A stretch of DNA of 64,000 nt from NCBI RefSeq assembly GCF_007741515.1, contig NZ_CP036263.1, positions 2,791,501-2,855,500 on the forward strand, given 5' to 3'. The notes below the pieces were generated by a model. It was not told where the DNA came from and did not search any database. It saw only the letters and a list, made by a program, of their open reading frames with translations. This stretch comes from Adhaeretor mobilis. Lineage in GTDB: Bacteria; Planctomycetota; Planctomycetia; Pirellulales; Lacipirellulaceae. Made by a program: the position numbers and the translations under genes. Shown one piece after another: positions 37,252 through 46,398 of the stretch (the stretch's first letter is position 1; every line of letters starts with the position of its first letter).

Positions 37252-37458
37252 CTATTTCCGCTCGACGGGATGACCGCGCAGCCATTCTAGCGCGTCGGCT
37301 CCCAATACATAGCCTCTCCCTCCCACTCGACGTACCTTGAGCCCTTTCCGGCGTGCAGTCCGCCACGCGTGCCTTCCTAGACTCAGGCGAGCTTGAAACT
37401 CGTCTAGGGTGTACGCACAATTCGCATCCAAGAGCCCTTCTTTGTTAGTTGCTTCCAT
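37252..37458 (-). CDS. Small helix-turn-helix protein of the integrative element
   Basis: The ATG at 37458 is preceded by AAAGGAGAAC, a strong ribosome site, and is preferred over the frame start at 37518. The 68-residue product MEATNKEGLLDANCAYTLDE continues with RLSLGRHAWRTARRKGLKVR and YVLGADALEWLRGHPVERK, a winged-helix or excisionase-like DNA-binding pattern. Small proteins of this type next to an integrase often act as excisionases or regulators. Family assignment is tentative. Confidence 0.65.
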   Translation of the reverse strand: MEATNKEGLLDANCAYTLDEFQARLSLGRHAWRTARRKGLKVRRVGGRGYVLGADALEWLRGHPVERK

Positions 37459-37564
37459 ATTCTGTTCTCCTTTGAAATAGGTAATTAAGGGTTCATTATG
37501 GGGTTCAGGTTGCGTCAATGACTCGCTGAGACATTCAGCGACCCGCGTTCGCCACCGTACACTG

Positions 37565-37780
37565 CTAGTTCATACTTGGCGAAGGAATCAAAGAATTTTC
37601 GTCGATCCATGTGTCAAGTTCCTGGGGGCAATATCGGATTGATCTTCCAATTTGAGCGAACGGGATATTATCTCGCTTGCGCAGAGTAAAAAGGGTCCTT
37701 TCTGGCAGGCCTAAGACCTTCGCTGCCACTGGCCCGTTTATCAAAAGCTTACCGCTAAAGTCGGTGTTTGCAATTTTCAT
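37565..37780 (-). CDS. AlpA/excisionase-like HTH protein
   Basis: The ATG at 37780 follows TAGGAGAAATCGAA (clear ribosome site); the longer frame from 37981 overlaps the primase gene and is rejected. The 71-residue product begins MKIANTDFSGKLLINGPVAA and contains KVLGLPERTLFTLRKRDNIP, FAQIGRSIRYCPQELDTWID, the MerR-like winged-helix signature seen in AlpA/Xis-type regulators. It is likely a directionality or transcription factor of the element, lying between the primase gene and the other small HTH gene. Confidence 0.75.
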   Translation of the reverse strand: MKIANTDFSGKLLINGPVAAKVLGLPERTLFTLRKRDNIPFAQIGRSIRYCPQELDTWIDENSLIPSPSMN

Positions 37781-37935
37781 TTCGATTTCTCCTATGAAGT
37801 AACGGTTAAATTTGGTGTGGCAATCCGGGGCAGCATATCCCGATGGAATGCCGACGAAAACTGAGGCTAACGGACGCGATGATTGCAGTTGTTTAGAGCA
37901 CATTTCAACTCGCAATCGCCTGCGACGTTCTGCCA

Positions 37936-40452
37936 CTACAGATTTGCTTGGGACTTGTAAGAAATGCCAGTGTAGTGCCATGATCTGCCTTTGCCTTTGC
38001 GAAACTGTTTCCTTGAAACTTTCAAATTACACTTTTCCTTCAGTGTTTTCAAAAACGCAGATCGAGGAACGACTGGGAAATTATTGCTAAGGCAATAGTC
38101 GCCGTACCTCACAAGGGTCTCTTTGACTGGTATGTGCTTCGCAGTCGCCTTCTCTAAACAGTCTTTCGCAAAAGCTTTCAAACCTTCCTCCGCTGGCGTG
38201 GCAAAGTTGGCGTACTCGCCGGCCAAGACCTGCTCCTTTAATGCCGTTTGCACGACTGGTAGATAGAGCCTGCCGCATGACTCAGGTAAAGGCATGTCAA
38301 TTAACTTCCTTAGTATTGAGGGTACTTCTTCCTCGATACCTGCCTCAAACGCCATTGGCTCAATCGGAACTAAAATTTGTGGCACGTCGATCATGACAAT
38401 CCTCACATCCTCACTTTCGCACGGTACAAATCTTGCGTCATTTGTAGTGTGAATGAAACGAGCATAGTTTGTCGCCGTATAGGTGTTAGTCCGCATCTTT
38501 CTGATCTGAAGCGAGTGACTGGTTACCATTCGTTTAATATTCGAATAGGCCTTGTTGTCCTTCCCCCTCAAATCGAGTTCTTCAACTAATGCACAGACAG
38601 TACCCTCTAGCTCACTCGTATACTTGTCAGTGATTGCTTCTGCGCTGATTTCCACAACTCCAGGACTAATCATCTTAGAAATAGCAAACCCAAAGCTAGA
38701 TTTCCCCGTGACATTCTCACGAGAAGTTAGAAGCAAGTAGGGCAGGCTTTGGGACGGCTTTTCGAAGAGCAATTTGACCCAAAGCTTTAAGTAATGAGCA
38801 CCGTCAAGAATTCCAGCACCCGTGCATTCGGGGCACTCGGAAACAGCCTCATCAAGCCCACTCCCGATGTGTTGAAATATCGCGTCCCAAGTTGGGGTGG
38901 GGCCCGCCTCATCCGCAGGTTGCTGAGCAAGCTGAGCGGCGTTAAGATTCCACCGTTTTCCGGGCATGTATTCTGCCTGGAACGGCTCAGATACGATGTG
39001 GTAGGGATCAAGTCGCATCTCCCCCATCGTCTTTTTCGCAGCCATGCCAAGCGATGTGAGTACCCTGTCAACCTCTGACGAGGTGGTTTGAATCCATTCG
39101 CCGGAGGTATTGAGATACCAGAGATCAGACATCGATTTGCTTGCCGCAGCTCGAACCTTTTCAAATGCGAAAATGAGTTCGGCTTCTCGCCTAGCTCCAG
39201 AGTTATTTGGAGCTTTAAAAGAGGCCTGCCAAGTATTATTGACCCTCGTCCAACCATCGATGATGTGGTCTTCATCCTTACGATCCACTGTTAATTTCGC
39301 AACGCCTTCCTTGAGTCTCACAAAGACTTGCCTGTCACTCAACTCTTCTGGATAGACAAACTCAAAGCCTGTCGCCGCGAGAAACTCTTTCAATCCAGTG
39401 CTTGTAAAAGCAAGACCCTTCGTAGTCGAATTCAAAGAGAAATGTTGTAACGCTTTCTCAAATGGCATGAATGCGTTGAGAAAAGTGCACTGACCGCTTG
39501 GACCATCTAGCCAGCTCGAATCTTCTTTGGCGTTGCCCCATCTCTTCACGAGGAAGGCACCGTTGTTCAAAGGAATCATGAACGCATTCGGTTTTCCCAG
39601 ATCACTTCCACTCGACAGGGTCTTAAAGAGGCCCTTGTAGCCGTGTTTCTCAGCTGCCATCTGTAAACCAGCCGTATGCACGTGGTAGCTGCCGAAGTCT
39701 GAATTGTAGTAGATTGAAGCGCCTGTCTCAGCGATTTGCTTCTCGATCTGAATATGGGTCTCATCAAGTTCTATTTCAGAAGATGCAAACCCCACTTTCT
39801 GTTGCGAAAGCCTTTTCGACTCACGCCATCCGGCTGGCAAGTCGCTTTCTGAGAGTGTCTCTGTGGCTGGCTTCAGTATTTCGTATGCGTTATCGGGCGC
39901 ATCACTCTTGTATATCCACAAATTCGAGCCTACACAGTCACGGGCTGCCGCGAAGTCGTACCCCGTTTCTCGACACATTCGCTCGACTACCCCTTTGCCT
40001 AGAGCTGTCGCATCTTTTCGTTTTTTGATGGAGACTCCCTCTGCGAACTTGCCGAATAAATGAACTCCCTTTCCACCCGATGAGCGACGGATTTCAATCC
40101 ACTTGAGCTTCATTGCTGAATCTAGTGCGTTCTTAAGTTCCTCATCTTCGATACCAACTCCCGCGGCGTGGCCTTGCACTGAATCTACATCTATCCCAAT
40201 CTCTTTGTGAATCTTATTTCGCCAATCCCAGAACGCCGTGCCAAGAGCTACTAGGACAGTTCCTTCAGGGACCTCATGCCCTTTGTCGATTAGTTTACCA
40301 TCCTCCTCTTTTGGATTTCGCAAAGTAGCGTTTCTGCCATCCGGGTACTTGACCATCGCTGTGTAATCACAGTTAACAGGGTCAAAAGTCTGAAAACGCT
40401 CATCTCCAGCTTTCGCCTTTTGGTACTCACCAATAAGTTCAATTAGTTTCAT
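37936..40452 (-). CDS. Primase-helicase of the integrative element
   Basis: The 838-residue protein combines an N-terminal archaeo-eukaryotic-type primase region, indicated by IEIRRSSGGKGVHLFGKF (S-x-G-G-x-G-x-H motif), with a C-terminal DUF5906-like superfamily 3 helicase: Walker A LTSRENVTGKSSFGFA, Walker B TVCALVEELDLRG, and the sensor stretch ARFIHTTNDARFVP. A winged-helix-like tail ends the protein. It would initiate replication of the excised element. This gene set (integrase, small HTH, primase-helicase) resembles phage satellites and plasmid-like integrative elements. No capsid or conjugation genes are seen. Confidence 0.85.
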   Translation of the reverse strand: MKLIELIGEYQKAKAGDERFQTFDPVNCDYTAMVKYPDGRNATLRNPKEEDGKLIDKGHEVPEGTVLVALGTAFWDWRNKIHKEIGIDVDSVQGHAAGVGIEDEELKNALDSAMKLKWIEIRRSSGGKGVHLFGKFAEGVSIKKRKDATALGKGVVERMCRETGYDFAAARDCVGSNLWIYKSDAPDNAYEILKPATETLSESDLPAGWRESKRLSQQKVGFASSEIELDETHIQIEKQIAETGASIYYNSDFGSYHVHTAGLQMAAEKHGYKGLFKTLSSGSDLGKPNAFMIPLNNGAFLVKRWGNAKEDSSWLDGPSGQCTFLNAFMPFEKALQHFSLNSTTKGLAFTSTGLKEFLAATGFEFVYPEELSDRQVFVRLKEGVAKLTVDRKDEDHIIDGWTRVNNTWQASFKAPNNSGARREAELIFAFEKVRAAASKSMSDLWYLNTSGEWIQTTSSEVDRVLTSLGMAAKKTMGEMRLDPYHIVSEPFQAEYMPGKRWNLNAAQLAQQPADEAGPTPTWDAIFQHIGSGLDEAVSECPECTGAGILDGAHYLKLWVKLLFEKPSQSLPYLLLTSRENVTGKSSFGFAISKMISPGVVEISAEAITDKYTSELEGTVCALVEELDLRGKDNKAYSNIKRMVTSHSLQIRKMRTNTYTATNYARFIHTTNDARFVPCESEDVRIVMIDVPQILVPIEPMAFEAGIEEEVPSILRKLIDMPLPESCGRLYLPVVQTALKEQVLAGEYANFATPAEEGLKAFAKDCLEKATAKHIPVKETLVRYGDYCLSNNFPVVPRSAFLKTLKEKCNLKVSRKQFRKGKGRSWHYTGISYKSQANL

Positions 40453-40550
40453 CTTCTACTCTTTCAAGAAAGTGTTGTGCAAGTGACTGCGAACCCCGAC
40501 CGCCGGGCTCCACTTGCCTCAGGATTTGTCTCGGTCGAAATAGCTATTGA

Positions 40551-40586
40551 CCCAGGCGGTGTGCCTTATCCGACACACCGCCTGGG
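40551..40586. repeat. Perfect 13-bp inverted repeat upstream of the primase gene
   Basis: CCCAGGCGGTGTG (40551-40563) and CACACCGCCTGGG (40574-40586) form a perfect stem with a 10-base loop. It lies about 100 bp upstream of the primase start, in an AT-rich region, so it could be an operator or part of a replication origin. Confidence 0.85.
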
Positions 40587-41371
40587 AATTGATCGAATTA
40601 AGAAAATTGTCACCTGTCACCTCGATTTTTGCTCCTTAAGCAACTGCTAATTTAAGAGGGAATAATTATCTTCATTTTTTGAAATCGAATAATCTCAATT
40701 ACCAAAGGTGACAAGGTGACAAAAGGACTTCAGATTCGTAGTCAGACTGCTACGTGATCGAGGACAGCAGAGGTGCATGCCACTTGGCATTCACTAGCTG
40801 GCTACTGACTAGAGAGAGTTCCTCTTCCCTTCAACAGTAATAGGGAAGGATTTCCGCGTTTTTAGAATGGATTCTAGAAAAATGTCCGAAATAGTCCAAA
40901 CTTCTCTGCCCACGACCTACGGCTACCGAGGTCGGAACTAGCGAGCAATTGCCTCGGGAATTCAAACAGCGCCGTTAGTCCCGGTAGCTTTGAAATGCTC
41001 CATCACTCCTCTAGGCACATCGCAAACTACTAGGAACCAACAACGAATAAGCCGTTGGAGGTGCCTCAGCTTCTAGTCGCATTGCGAATTTTGAAGCAAT
41101 CTTTCCCTCTAACTGTAATAGGGAAGGATTTACGCGATTTTAGAATGGATTCTTGAAATATTTTGATATTGGTCAGCCTCGTAGAGCAGCCAGCTGACGG
41201 ACTATCCGGGTTGTAACGAATATGTTGATTTTGCATGAACCCGCCCCTACTCCAATAACGCGAAAAAATCTGCACGCCCAGGGGTCCGGTCTGGAAGAAG
41301 CGACCGCGCAGAATTTAGCCCCCCTACCCCTTTTGTCGAGAGTAGAGGGAGGTGGCAGTCCTTCAAGAACG
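40587..41371. other. Non-coding region of the integrative element
   Basis: About 785 bp without a supportable gene. It is AT-rich directly after the hairpin (40600-40720) and contains a long direct repeat described separately. A replication origin or a control region for the divergent or adjacent genes is plausible. Confidence 0.4.
40824..41161. repeat. Long imperfect direct repeat, two copies 278 bp apart
   Basis: Copy 1 (about 40824-40883) and copy 2 (about 41101-41161) share GTAATAGGGAAGGATTT, CGCG, and TTTTAGAATGGATTCT in the same order with few changes. Each copy contains a small inverted repeat (CTTCCCT/AGGGAAG in copy 1, TCCCT/AGGGA in copy 2) and the palindrome AGAATGGATTCT. These look like binding sites for a replication or recombination protein. 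Confidence 0.75.
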
Positions 41372-42052
41372 CTAAGCGTCCCCATGTCCAAGAAATCCGA
41401 GTAGCAACGTGAGGGCACTCTCAACAGGGTCAGCAAGGGCAGGAGCAAGTGTTTTTAGCTCTCCACCGATCGCTCCTGCGAGTGCGTCTTTTTCGGACTG
41501 CCCTAGGTAAGCTTGCATTAACAGCTTTACCTTACCTATCTCAGCATAGGTGCTCAGCAGCGATTTCCTAAGATCATCATCGAGGACTGAGATGGCACCT
41601 GACTCAATCGCTCGCTGAAACTGAGTGTTTGAGAGAGCGGCTGAACAGCGGTTCTCAGGCCCGATGAACTTCTGTTCTATCCCAGCAATCACTGCGGAGT
41701 TGAATTGCAACTCGTCGATGAGCGACTGCAATGGGCCAACAGCAATGTCTCTGGGCGTGTCGATTAATGCAGCCGGGTTCTTTGCACAGATTTCTAGCCA
41801 ATTTTCTTTATGTTGTTTGAGTTCCTTTGGCCTAAACTTTCTTCCCCTGGGGTGCTTATCGTTATAGCTGTGGATTTCAGCGTGACACTCAAAGCAAAGG
41901 GGAATCGCGTTAGCAATTTCATCAGCCCCTCCCTCCCCCTTCGGCTGCATGTGGTCCAGCTCGATCTTTACTCCGCAGAAGCGGTGACACACGCAGCACC
42001 GACGATGGCAACAAGCGAGCAGATTATTGACTTCCGATTGTTTGAACGCCAT
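41372..42052 (-). CDS. HNH endonuclease, partner of the OLD-type nuclease
   Basis: The 226-residue protein has an N-terminal HNH/zinc-finger nuclease domain: CCHRRCCVCHRFCGVKIELD, HMQPKGEGGADEIANAIPLC, FECHAEIHSYND (C-x2-C pairs, catalytic H in ELDH, N in ANAIPL, final H). The remaining 150 residues are helical, with a hydrophobic C-terminus. Its start lies 41 bp after the stop of the OLD-type gene, in the same direction, so the two form an operon. ATPase plus HNH resembles Septu-type defence in outline, but here the ATPase also has a TOPRIM domain. Confidence 0.8.
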   Translation of the reverse strand: MAFKQSEVNNLLACCHRRCCVCHRFCGVKIELDHMQPKGEGGADEIANAIPLCFECHAEIHSYNDKHPRGRKFRPKELKQHKENWLEICAKNPAALIDTPRDIAVGPLQSLIDELQFNSAVIAGIEQKFIGPENRCSAALSNTQFQRAIESGAISVLDDDLRKSLLSTYAEIGKVKLLMQAYLGQSEKDALAGAIGGELKTLAPALADPVESALTLLLGFLGHGDA

Positions 42053-42093
42053 AGAAACACACCCATGCCTTCAGCGAAACAGATTCTAACGGA

Positions 42094-44288
42094 TTACAAA
42101 GCCTCTACAGCAGTTGGGTAGGAATCCTCGCTTGACTCTTGAAGCGTAACTAAGTCGTCGAATATTCCGGAGAAGATAAGCTCCAACTCTGTTCGCTCAC
42201 CATTGTCACCATCCTTCATAGGGTCCGAGCATCCGAGAGCTGTATCCCGATCAGCAGCAAGTTTGCAAGCGTGTATAGCTTTGCTTGGCTTGTCTTTGCC
42301 TGCCGCAGAGGCAGGGTAGTACTCTTCAACTGCTCCCCTAGAAAGAACATAGATCCTTTCTGCTAGGAGAGTGGAGAGAAGGGCCAGTTTCTGCTCCTCC
42401 ACTTGGGTGGCCTCCGCTAACATGTTCCGACGAGCATAATCCACCTCTCGACCGAATATTGCGTCAACACTTGGCAAGTCTTCTAGTTCAACTCTTTGGC
42501 ATTCATGAATGGCTTGCACTGCTTGCCGGAGTTGACCATACTTTTCTTGAAATGTGTAAGAACGAACGATCTCCTTCTTTTGATCCTTCGTAAGATCAAT
42601 TTCCTGGTGGCCTCGCAGTTGATCCACTGCCTGAAGCAAAGCACTATGTTGTTCAACCGCTGCTGGCGATGCCTGAAGCTTTGAGAATTGGTCCGCGATT
42701 GCATCGAGATCGGCGACAATCCTCACTTCTACACCGCATAATTCAAAGAACTCTCTGAAACGTGCGAAATTACCTTTGCCGCGAACTTGCACCAAGCTTA
42801 CGTTTCTACGTTGGAAATCCCAGCTTGGGTCCAATGCTTTTGCTGCGTGTTGCAGGTAGATGATGTCGCAATCTCCCTCTACGAGGACCACTCTGTCGCA
42901 GAAGAAAGCTGCACTGTTGTTCTCGTAGCAGAGCAATTGGTAAAGGTCTTTTACGGAAAGTTTTTCGCAAAGTTGAATGGGCAGCACTTCCGTTATCGGA
43001 GCTTTGCCTTCGACTACTTCGCGGGTGGACTTTCGAATTCTCAAGAAAGTGCCAGCGTCGTCTGGCGAGAAAAAATAGGGAGAGTGAGTGCAGACGCAAA
43101 CCTGATGGCCAGAAGAAATCTGTGTCAACGCGTCGAACAAAATCCGCTGTGCGTTTGGATGCAAATAGAGTTCTGGTTCTTCAAAGAGAAACAGAAAGTG
43201 TCCGTGGGTTGACGATGTCTTGTCACCATCTGCCTCTTGCTCTTTCTGTTGTTTGGACAGATCAACGAAGGTCCTTAATAACGCGAATGTGACCGCTCTC
43301 TTTATTCCGTCCCCTTTGGTATCAACGTCTCCCGGAACACCGTCATCCAATATGATTCTGGCATTCCGAAAAACGTCTCTGACTGACGGTGGTGGTATCT
43401 CTATTGAGACGGTGACATCACGGAATTGCTCACCGACGTATTGACCCACAATTGATTCCATTGACTTCACTTCGTCGAGTCGATTATCTGTGCTAGTTCC
43501 GCTATCACCTTCCTGTCGATTTATCATATTATTCAATTTTGCAAATGACTCCTCGATTGCTTGGAAGCCATCGCTCTCTTGAATCATTGACATCAGAATA
43601 CTGATTATCTTACCGAAGCTTGCACTTTCAGTTGTCTTGAGTTCGTCTCTCACATCCTTGACTGCCGGGATAAAGACTACCTCTGGCAATAGGTCGGTGA
43701 TGCTCTGTTCGATTCCAGTAGGCAAAGAAGCTTCGACGAGTATCAGGTCGGACTCACCTAGAGCCCCGATGTACTCAGCGACAACTTCCTTGCAACGTTT
43801 CTGGGTTAGCTTGCCCTCCCCGACTTCTCCAATGAGTTCTGGGTACTTGCTCTCAAACGAATGTCTCAGTGCGGCCCCTGTCCCTTGGATTGCATCGGCA
43901 ATTCCGGCTTCAGAAAACCTTTCGTCCCTAGCCGTCTTCTTGTAGCATCGAAGAACTGACTTACCTCCTCCGCTTGGGTACCGCCTCACAAGCGTTACTC
44001 GTTCGTCATACACAACCGTGGCTATTTTCTCTCGATGCGACTCACTAAGCACTTGCAGTGCTTGTTGTGAAACGCCCTCCAGTGTAGCTGTAACCACGAC
44101 ATCCTCATCGCGGTCATAAAAGTCACTTGGTTTTAGCGCGCTCCCAGACTTCACAAGAGTCATCGCCATGAGCAAGGAAGACTTACCCGCATTATTGTGA
44201 CCAACTGCGCAGGCGAATCGTGACAAAGTCACGTCTGCTTCGCTGATGCTTCGAAAATGGGTATCTTTAGCCGTGAATAGTACATCAT
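42094..44288 (-). CDS. OLD-family ATPase/TOPRIM nuclease (start region frameshifted)
   Basis: Overcoming-lysogenization-defect (OLD) type protein: N-terminal ABC-like ATPase plus C-terminal TOPRIM nuclease. Visible are Walker A VGHNNAGKSSLLMA, Walker B FLFLFEEPELYLHP, the His switch CVCTHSPYFF, TOPRIM glutamate VVLVEGDCDIIYL and the D-x-D VRIVADLDAI. The main frame (42094 to the GTG at 44232) has no start before the first strand, yet HFRSISEADVTLSRF is readable upstream. An ATG at 44288 with AAAGGG upstream gives MMYYSRLKI in another frame; a one-base shift near 44259-44261 would join them. It is followed by the HNH gene. Confidence 0.78.
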
Positions 44289-44352
44289 TTAACCCTTTAG
44301 CGAAGATACATTGGCGAAGACTCCACAGGCATTGTCGGCATCATAACTTCAC

Positions 44353-44553
44353 TCACACCCGAAACACTTTCATCACTTCATCCCCCAAATGATTGATCAC
44401 TTTCACGGCAATACGCCCTGAGGTTGGGTTGTCGAAGGCTCTATCGTGCCTCGTTCTGGTTCGTCCTCGTCGGGAGACAACCCGTGTTGCAGCCCACCAC
44501 TCTTCAATTCTGGTTCCTCGCCAGAATCTGTGGGTGAAAATATGCAACATCAT
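44353..44553 (-). pseudogene. C-terminal remnant resembling a site-specific DNA methyltransferase
   Basis: The last 28 codons, FDNPTSGRIAVKVINHLGDE then VMKVFRV, resemble the end of site-specific (type III-like) DNA methyltransferases or their helicase partners. Upstream sequence in this frame is not recognisable and no catalytic motif exists nearby. It ends 65 bases upstream of the OLD gene start in the same direction, suggesting that a restriction-modification gene once occupied the site. Confidence 0.4.
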
Positions 44554-44592
44554 GACAGTGGGACCTCCGCTCAGGCTCGACAGAGGGGGTCC

Positions 44593-44670
44593 GCCCCTCG
44601 CGCCGTCCCCCTCGCATCAACCCTCAGACGGCGGGGCGCAGTGCTGATGCGAGGGGGACGGCGGAGGGGC
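44593..44670. repeat. GC-rich palindromic repeat
   Basis: Left arm 44593-44619 (ends GTCCCCCTCGCATCA) and right arm 44645-44670 (begins TGATGCGAGGGGGAC) are inverted copies with one small offset, separated by 25 bases. It may be a dispersed unit inserted in the methyltransferase remnant. Confidence 0.82.
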
Positions 44671-44871
44671 TAGCCAACTCTCCTGGTGTATACATTTGTC
44701 AGTTCAAACCACACATTTTGAACACCTAAGTTATCTGATGGTCAGTTTGAAAACCCCTTAAAAACACTGAAAAAACTTTATGTTAGCTTCAAATCTCCTG
44801 TTTGCCCGAAATCTACCCACAGATTCTGGTGAGGAGGCTCAATTCTATTGTTATCCACTTGAGATAGCCAA
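44671..44871. other. AT-rich intergenic stretch
   Basis: Nothing recognisable between the GC-rich palindrome and the end of the thermonuclease gene. Confidence 0.3.
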
Positions 44872-46002
44872 TTAGCCACCGCAGATACCGCACGCCTTTC
44901 CTTCGCTGCCAGTACTCATCCGGCCTTCTTTCGTATTGTTGAAGTGCTTGCGGGTTGAGTTGTGTCGAGCATTGGTAGAAGTATTCAACCAGTACCGCAT
45001 CACGGGTGCCCGATAGGTCGTGCTGTTGGTTGTTTCGCGTCGGGTCGCTTCAATTCGCCGTTGTGCCTGTAAGTGTTTCTGGCGTGCCCTGTGATCCCAA
45101 GGGGAAACAGGCTTGTTAGGATCAGCCCACAAGCCACGCTTTGCTTCTCTAGCGTCGCGTTCAGCCTGTACTAAGTCCAAGTCGTCTGAATATTCGGTAT
45201 AGTGCCAAGCCCAACCGTCACGGATCATCGCTAGGTTGACCCAAGCATCCTCCGTAAAGATGTTGCCGAGAATACGCCCGTAGTTGTCTTTCTTGACCCA
45301 CCGAACTCGCACATTCTGGCGGAGTAACATTTTCTTTAGGGCTTTACTGGCTTGAGTCGCGTAGTCTTGCCCCTTTTCCGGCGTATCAATCCCTTGCAGG
45401 CGTATCTTATGGATCGTCCGATCCTCTTGATACAATGTCACCGTGTCGCCATCGGCGAAACCAATGACCTTACCTTCCACGACTTCCTGAGTGTTCGCTT
45501 TCAGATAATTCGCGTCTGCTTCGCTCAGATAGCTGAGCGGGATCGTGAGCAGCTTCTGTGGCTCATGTTTCAATAGGAGGGCTGATTCATCGTTAAAGTC
45601 GAGGAGGCGGGCAAGCGTCGTGAACTTGCCGTTGCGGCTGCTCCACGTTCGATAGGACGGGTCCGGCTCTGGGACAGTCTCGATAACGACGTTATTCGTA
45701 GTCGTGCTCGTCGTTGTTTTGATCGTTACCGGGGGGAGCTTGATTGTCGGCTTCTCTACAACCTTTGGGCTCGGATCGGCGACTTGCTCTGGAACAGGTT
45801 GATGCGTGGAAACTTGCTGCTGCGTCGGTTGGGAGTTGGAAGGGTCCTTTTTGCCGGTTAGCACACTCAGCAGAAAGACAACCACCACGAAGATGAGCAT
45901 CAAGGTGAGAATGCTTGAGAAACACCCGCCGGAGGATGCGTCACTGCCGGATTTTGCTTTTCGTTTTCCAGCCCCCCCCCATGAACTTATAGCGAAAACC
46001 AC
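44872..46002 (-). CDS. Membrane-anchored thermonuclease (SNase) family protein
   Basis: The 376-residue protein has a membrane helix near the N-terminus (SILTLMLIFVVVVFLLSVLT), a Pro/Thr-rich linker, an SHD1-like segment (RTWSSRNGKFTTLARLLDFN, LSYLSEADANYL), and a staphylococcal-nuclease domain: EGKVIGFADGDTVTLYQEDR, IRLQGIDTPEKGQDYATQAS, NVRVRWVKKDNYGRILGNIF, AWHYTEYSDDLDLVQAERDA. The tail (YWLNTSTNARHNSTRKHFNN ... CGICGG) is a small cysteine-ended module often found in such proteins. A run of nine G follows an out-of-frame ATG at 45983, so the GTG at 46002 is used here; see findings. Confidence 0.8.
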   Translation of the reverse strand: MVFAISSWGGAGKRKAKSGSDASSGGCFSSILTLMLIFVVVVFLLSVLTGKKDPSNSQPTQQQVSTHQPVPEQVADPSPKVVEKPTIKLPPVTIKTTTSTTTNNVVIETVPEPDPSYRTWSSRNGKFTTLARLLDFNDESALLLKHEPQKLLTIPLSYLSEADANYLKANTQEVVEGKVIGFADGDTVTLYQEDRTIHKIRLQGIDTPEKGQDYATQASKALKKMLLRQNVRVRWVKKDNYGRILGNIFTEDAWVNLAMIRDGWAWHYTEYSDDLDLVQAERDAREAKRGLWADPNKPVSPWDHRARQKHLQAQRRIEATRRETTNSTTYRAPVMRYWLNTSTNARHNSTRKHFNNTKEGRMSTGSEGKACGICGG

Positions 46003-46398
46003 CTACTCCGACACTTCCCGTCAAGCCTTTCTTGCTAAGGGTGAAGTTGAACGGGCCAGCCTTCTTGCTCTTTCTGAAACGAAACGACACGGTTGTAATC
46101 CTTGGGGTAAAGGTCAGCCTTTATTAGACCCGCCGGATGCTCCCATTTCAAATACTCCTTTTTTGGCCTCTAGGGGCGAGAGGAAGCAGAAGTCTGTAAG
46201 GGGTGAATACCTGCCTTGCCTTCCTGAGGGGTGCTCTCTGTGAGTTGGTACTTGGGCCGGAAGAGGACCAGTTCGGGGGAGTTCCTACCAGTTCCTGACA
46301 CACTGTCATCCAATAGGGAGAGTTTTGACTAACGTCGACGAATTTACTATGCTGACAGCCATGATCGAGAGGAGCCACTGTCTTGGCAGACGATTTCA
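46003..46398. other. Intergenic region between divergent thermonuclease gene and TerY-P operon
   Basis: About 395 bp with no supported gene. A plus-strand frame ending at 46243 has some protein-like sequence but overlaps the thermonuclease gene antisense and has no start. The promoter of the TerY-P operon should be at the right end; GAGAGGAG at 46367-46374 is a good ribosome site for a start near 46383. Confidence 0.4.

Noticed and set aside
45806..46243. Plus-strand frame with a protein-like end
   Set aside because: Half of it is antisense to the thermonuclease gene, it has no ribosome site, and no family is recognised.
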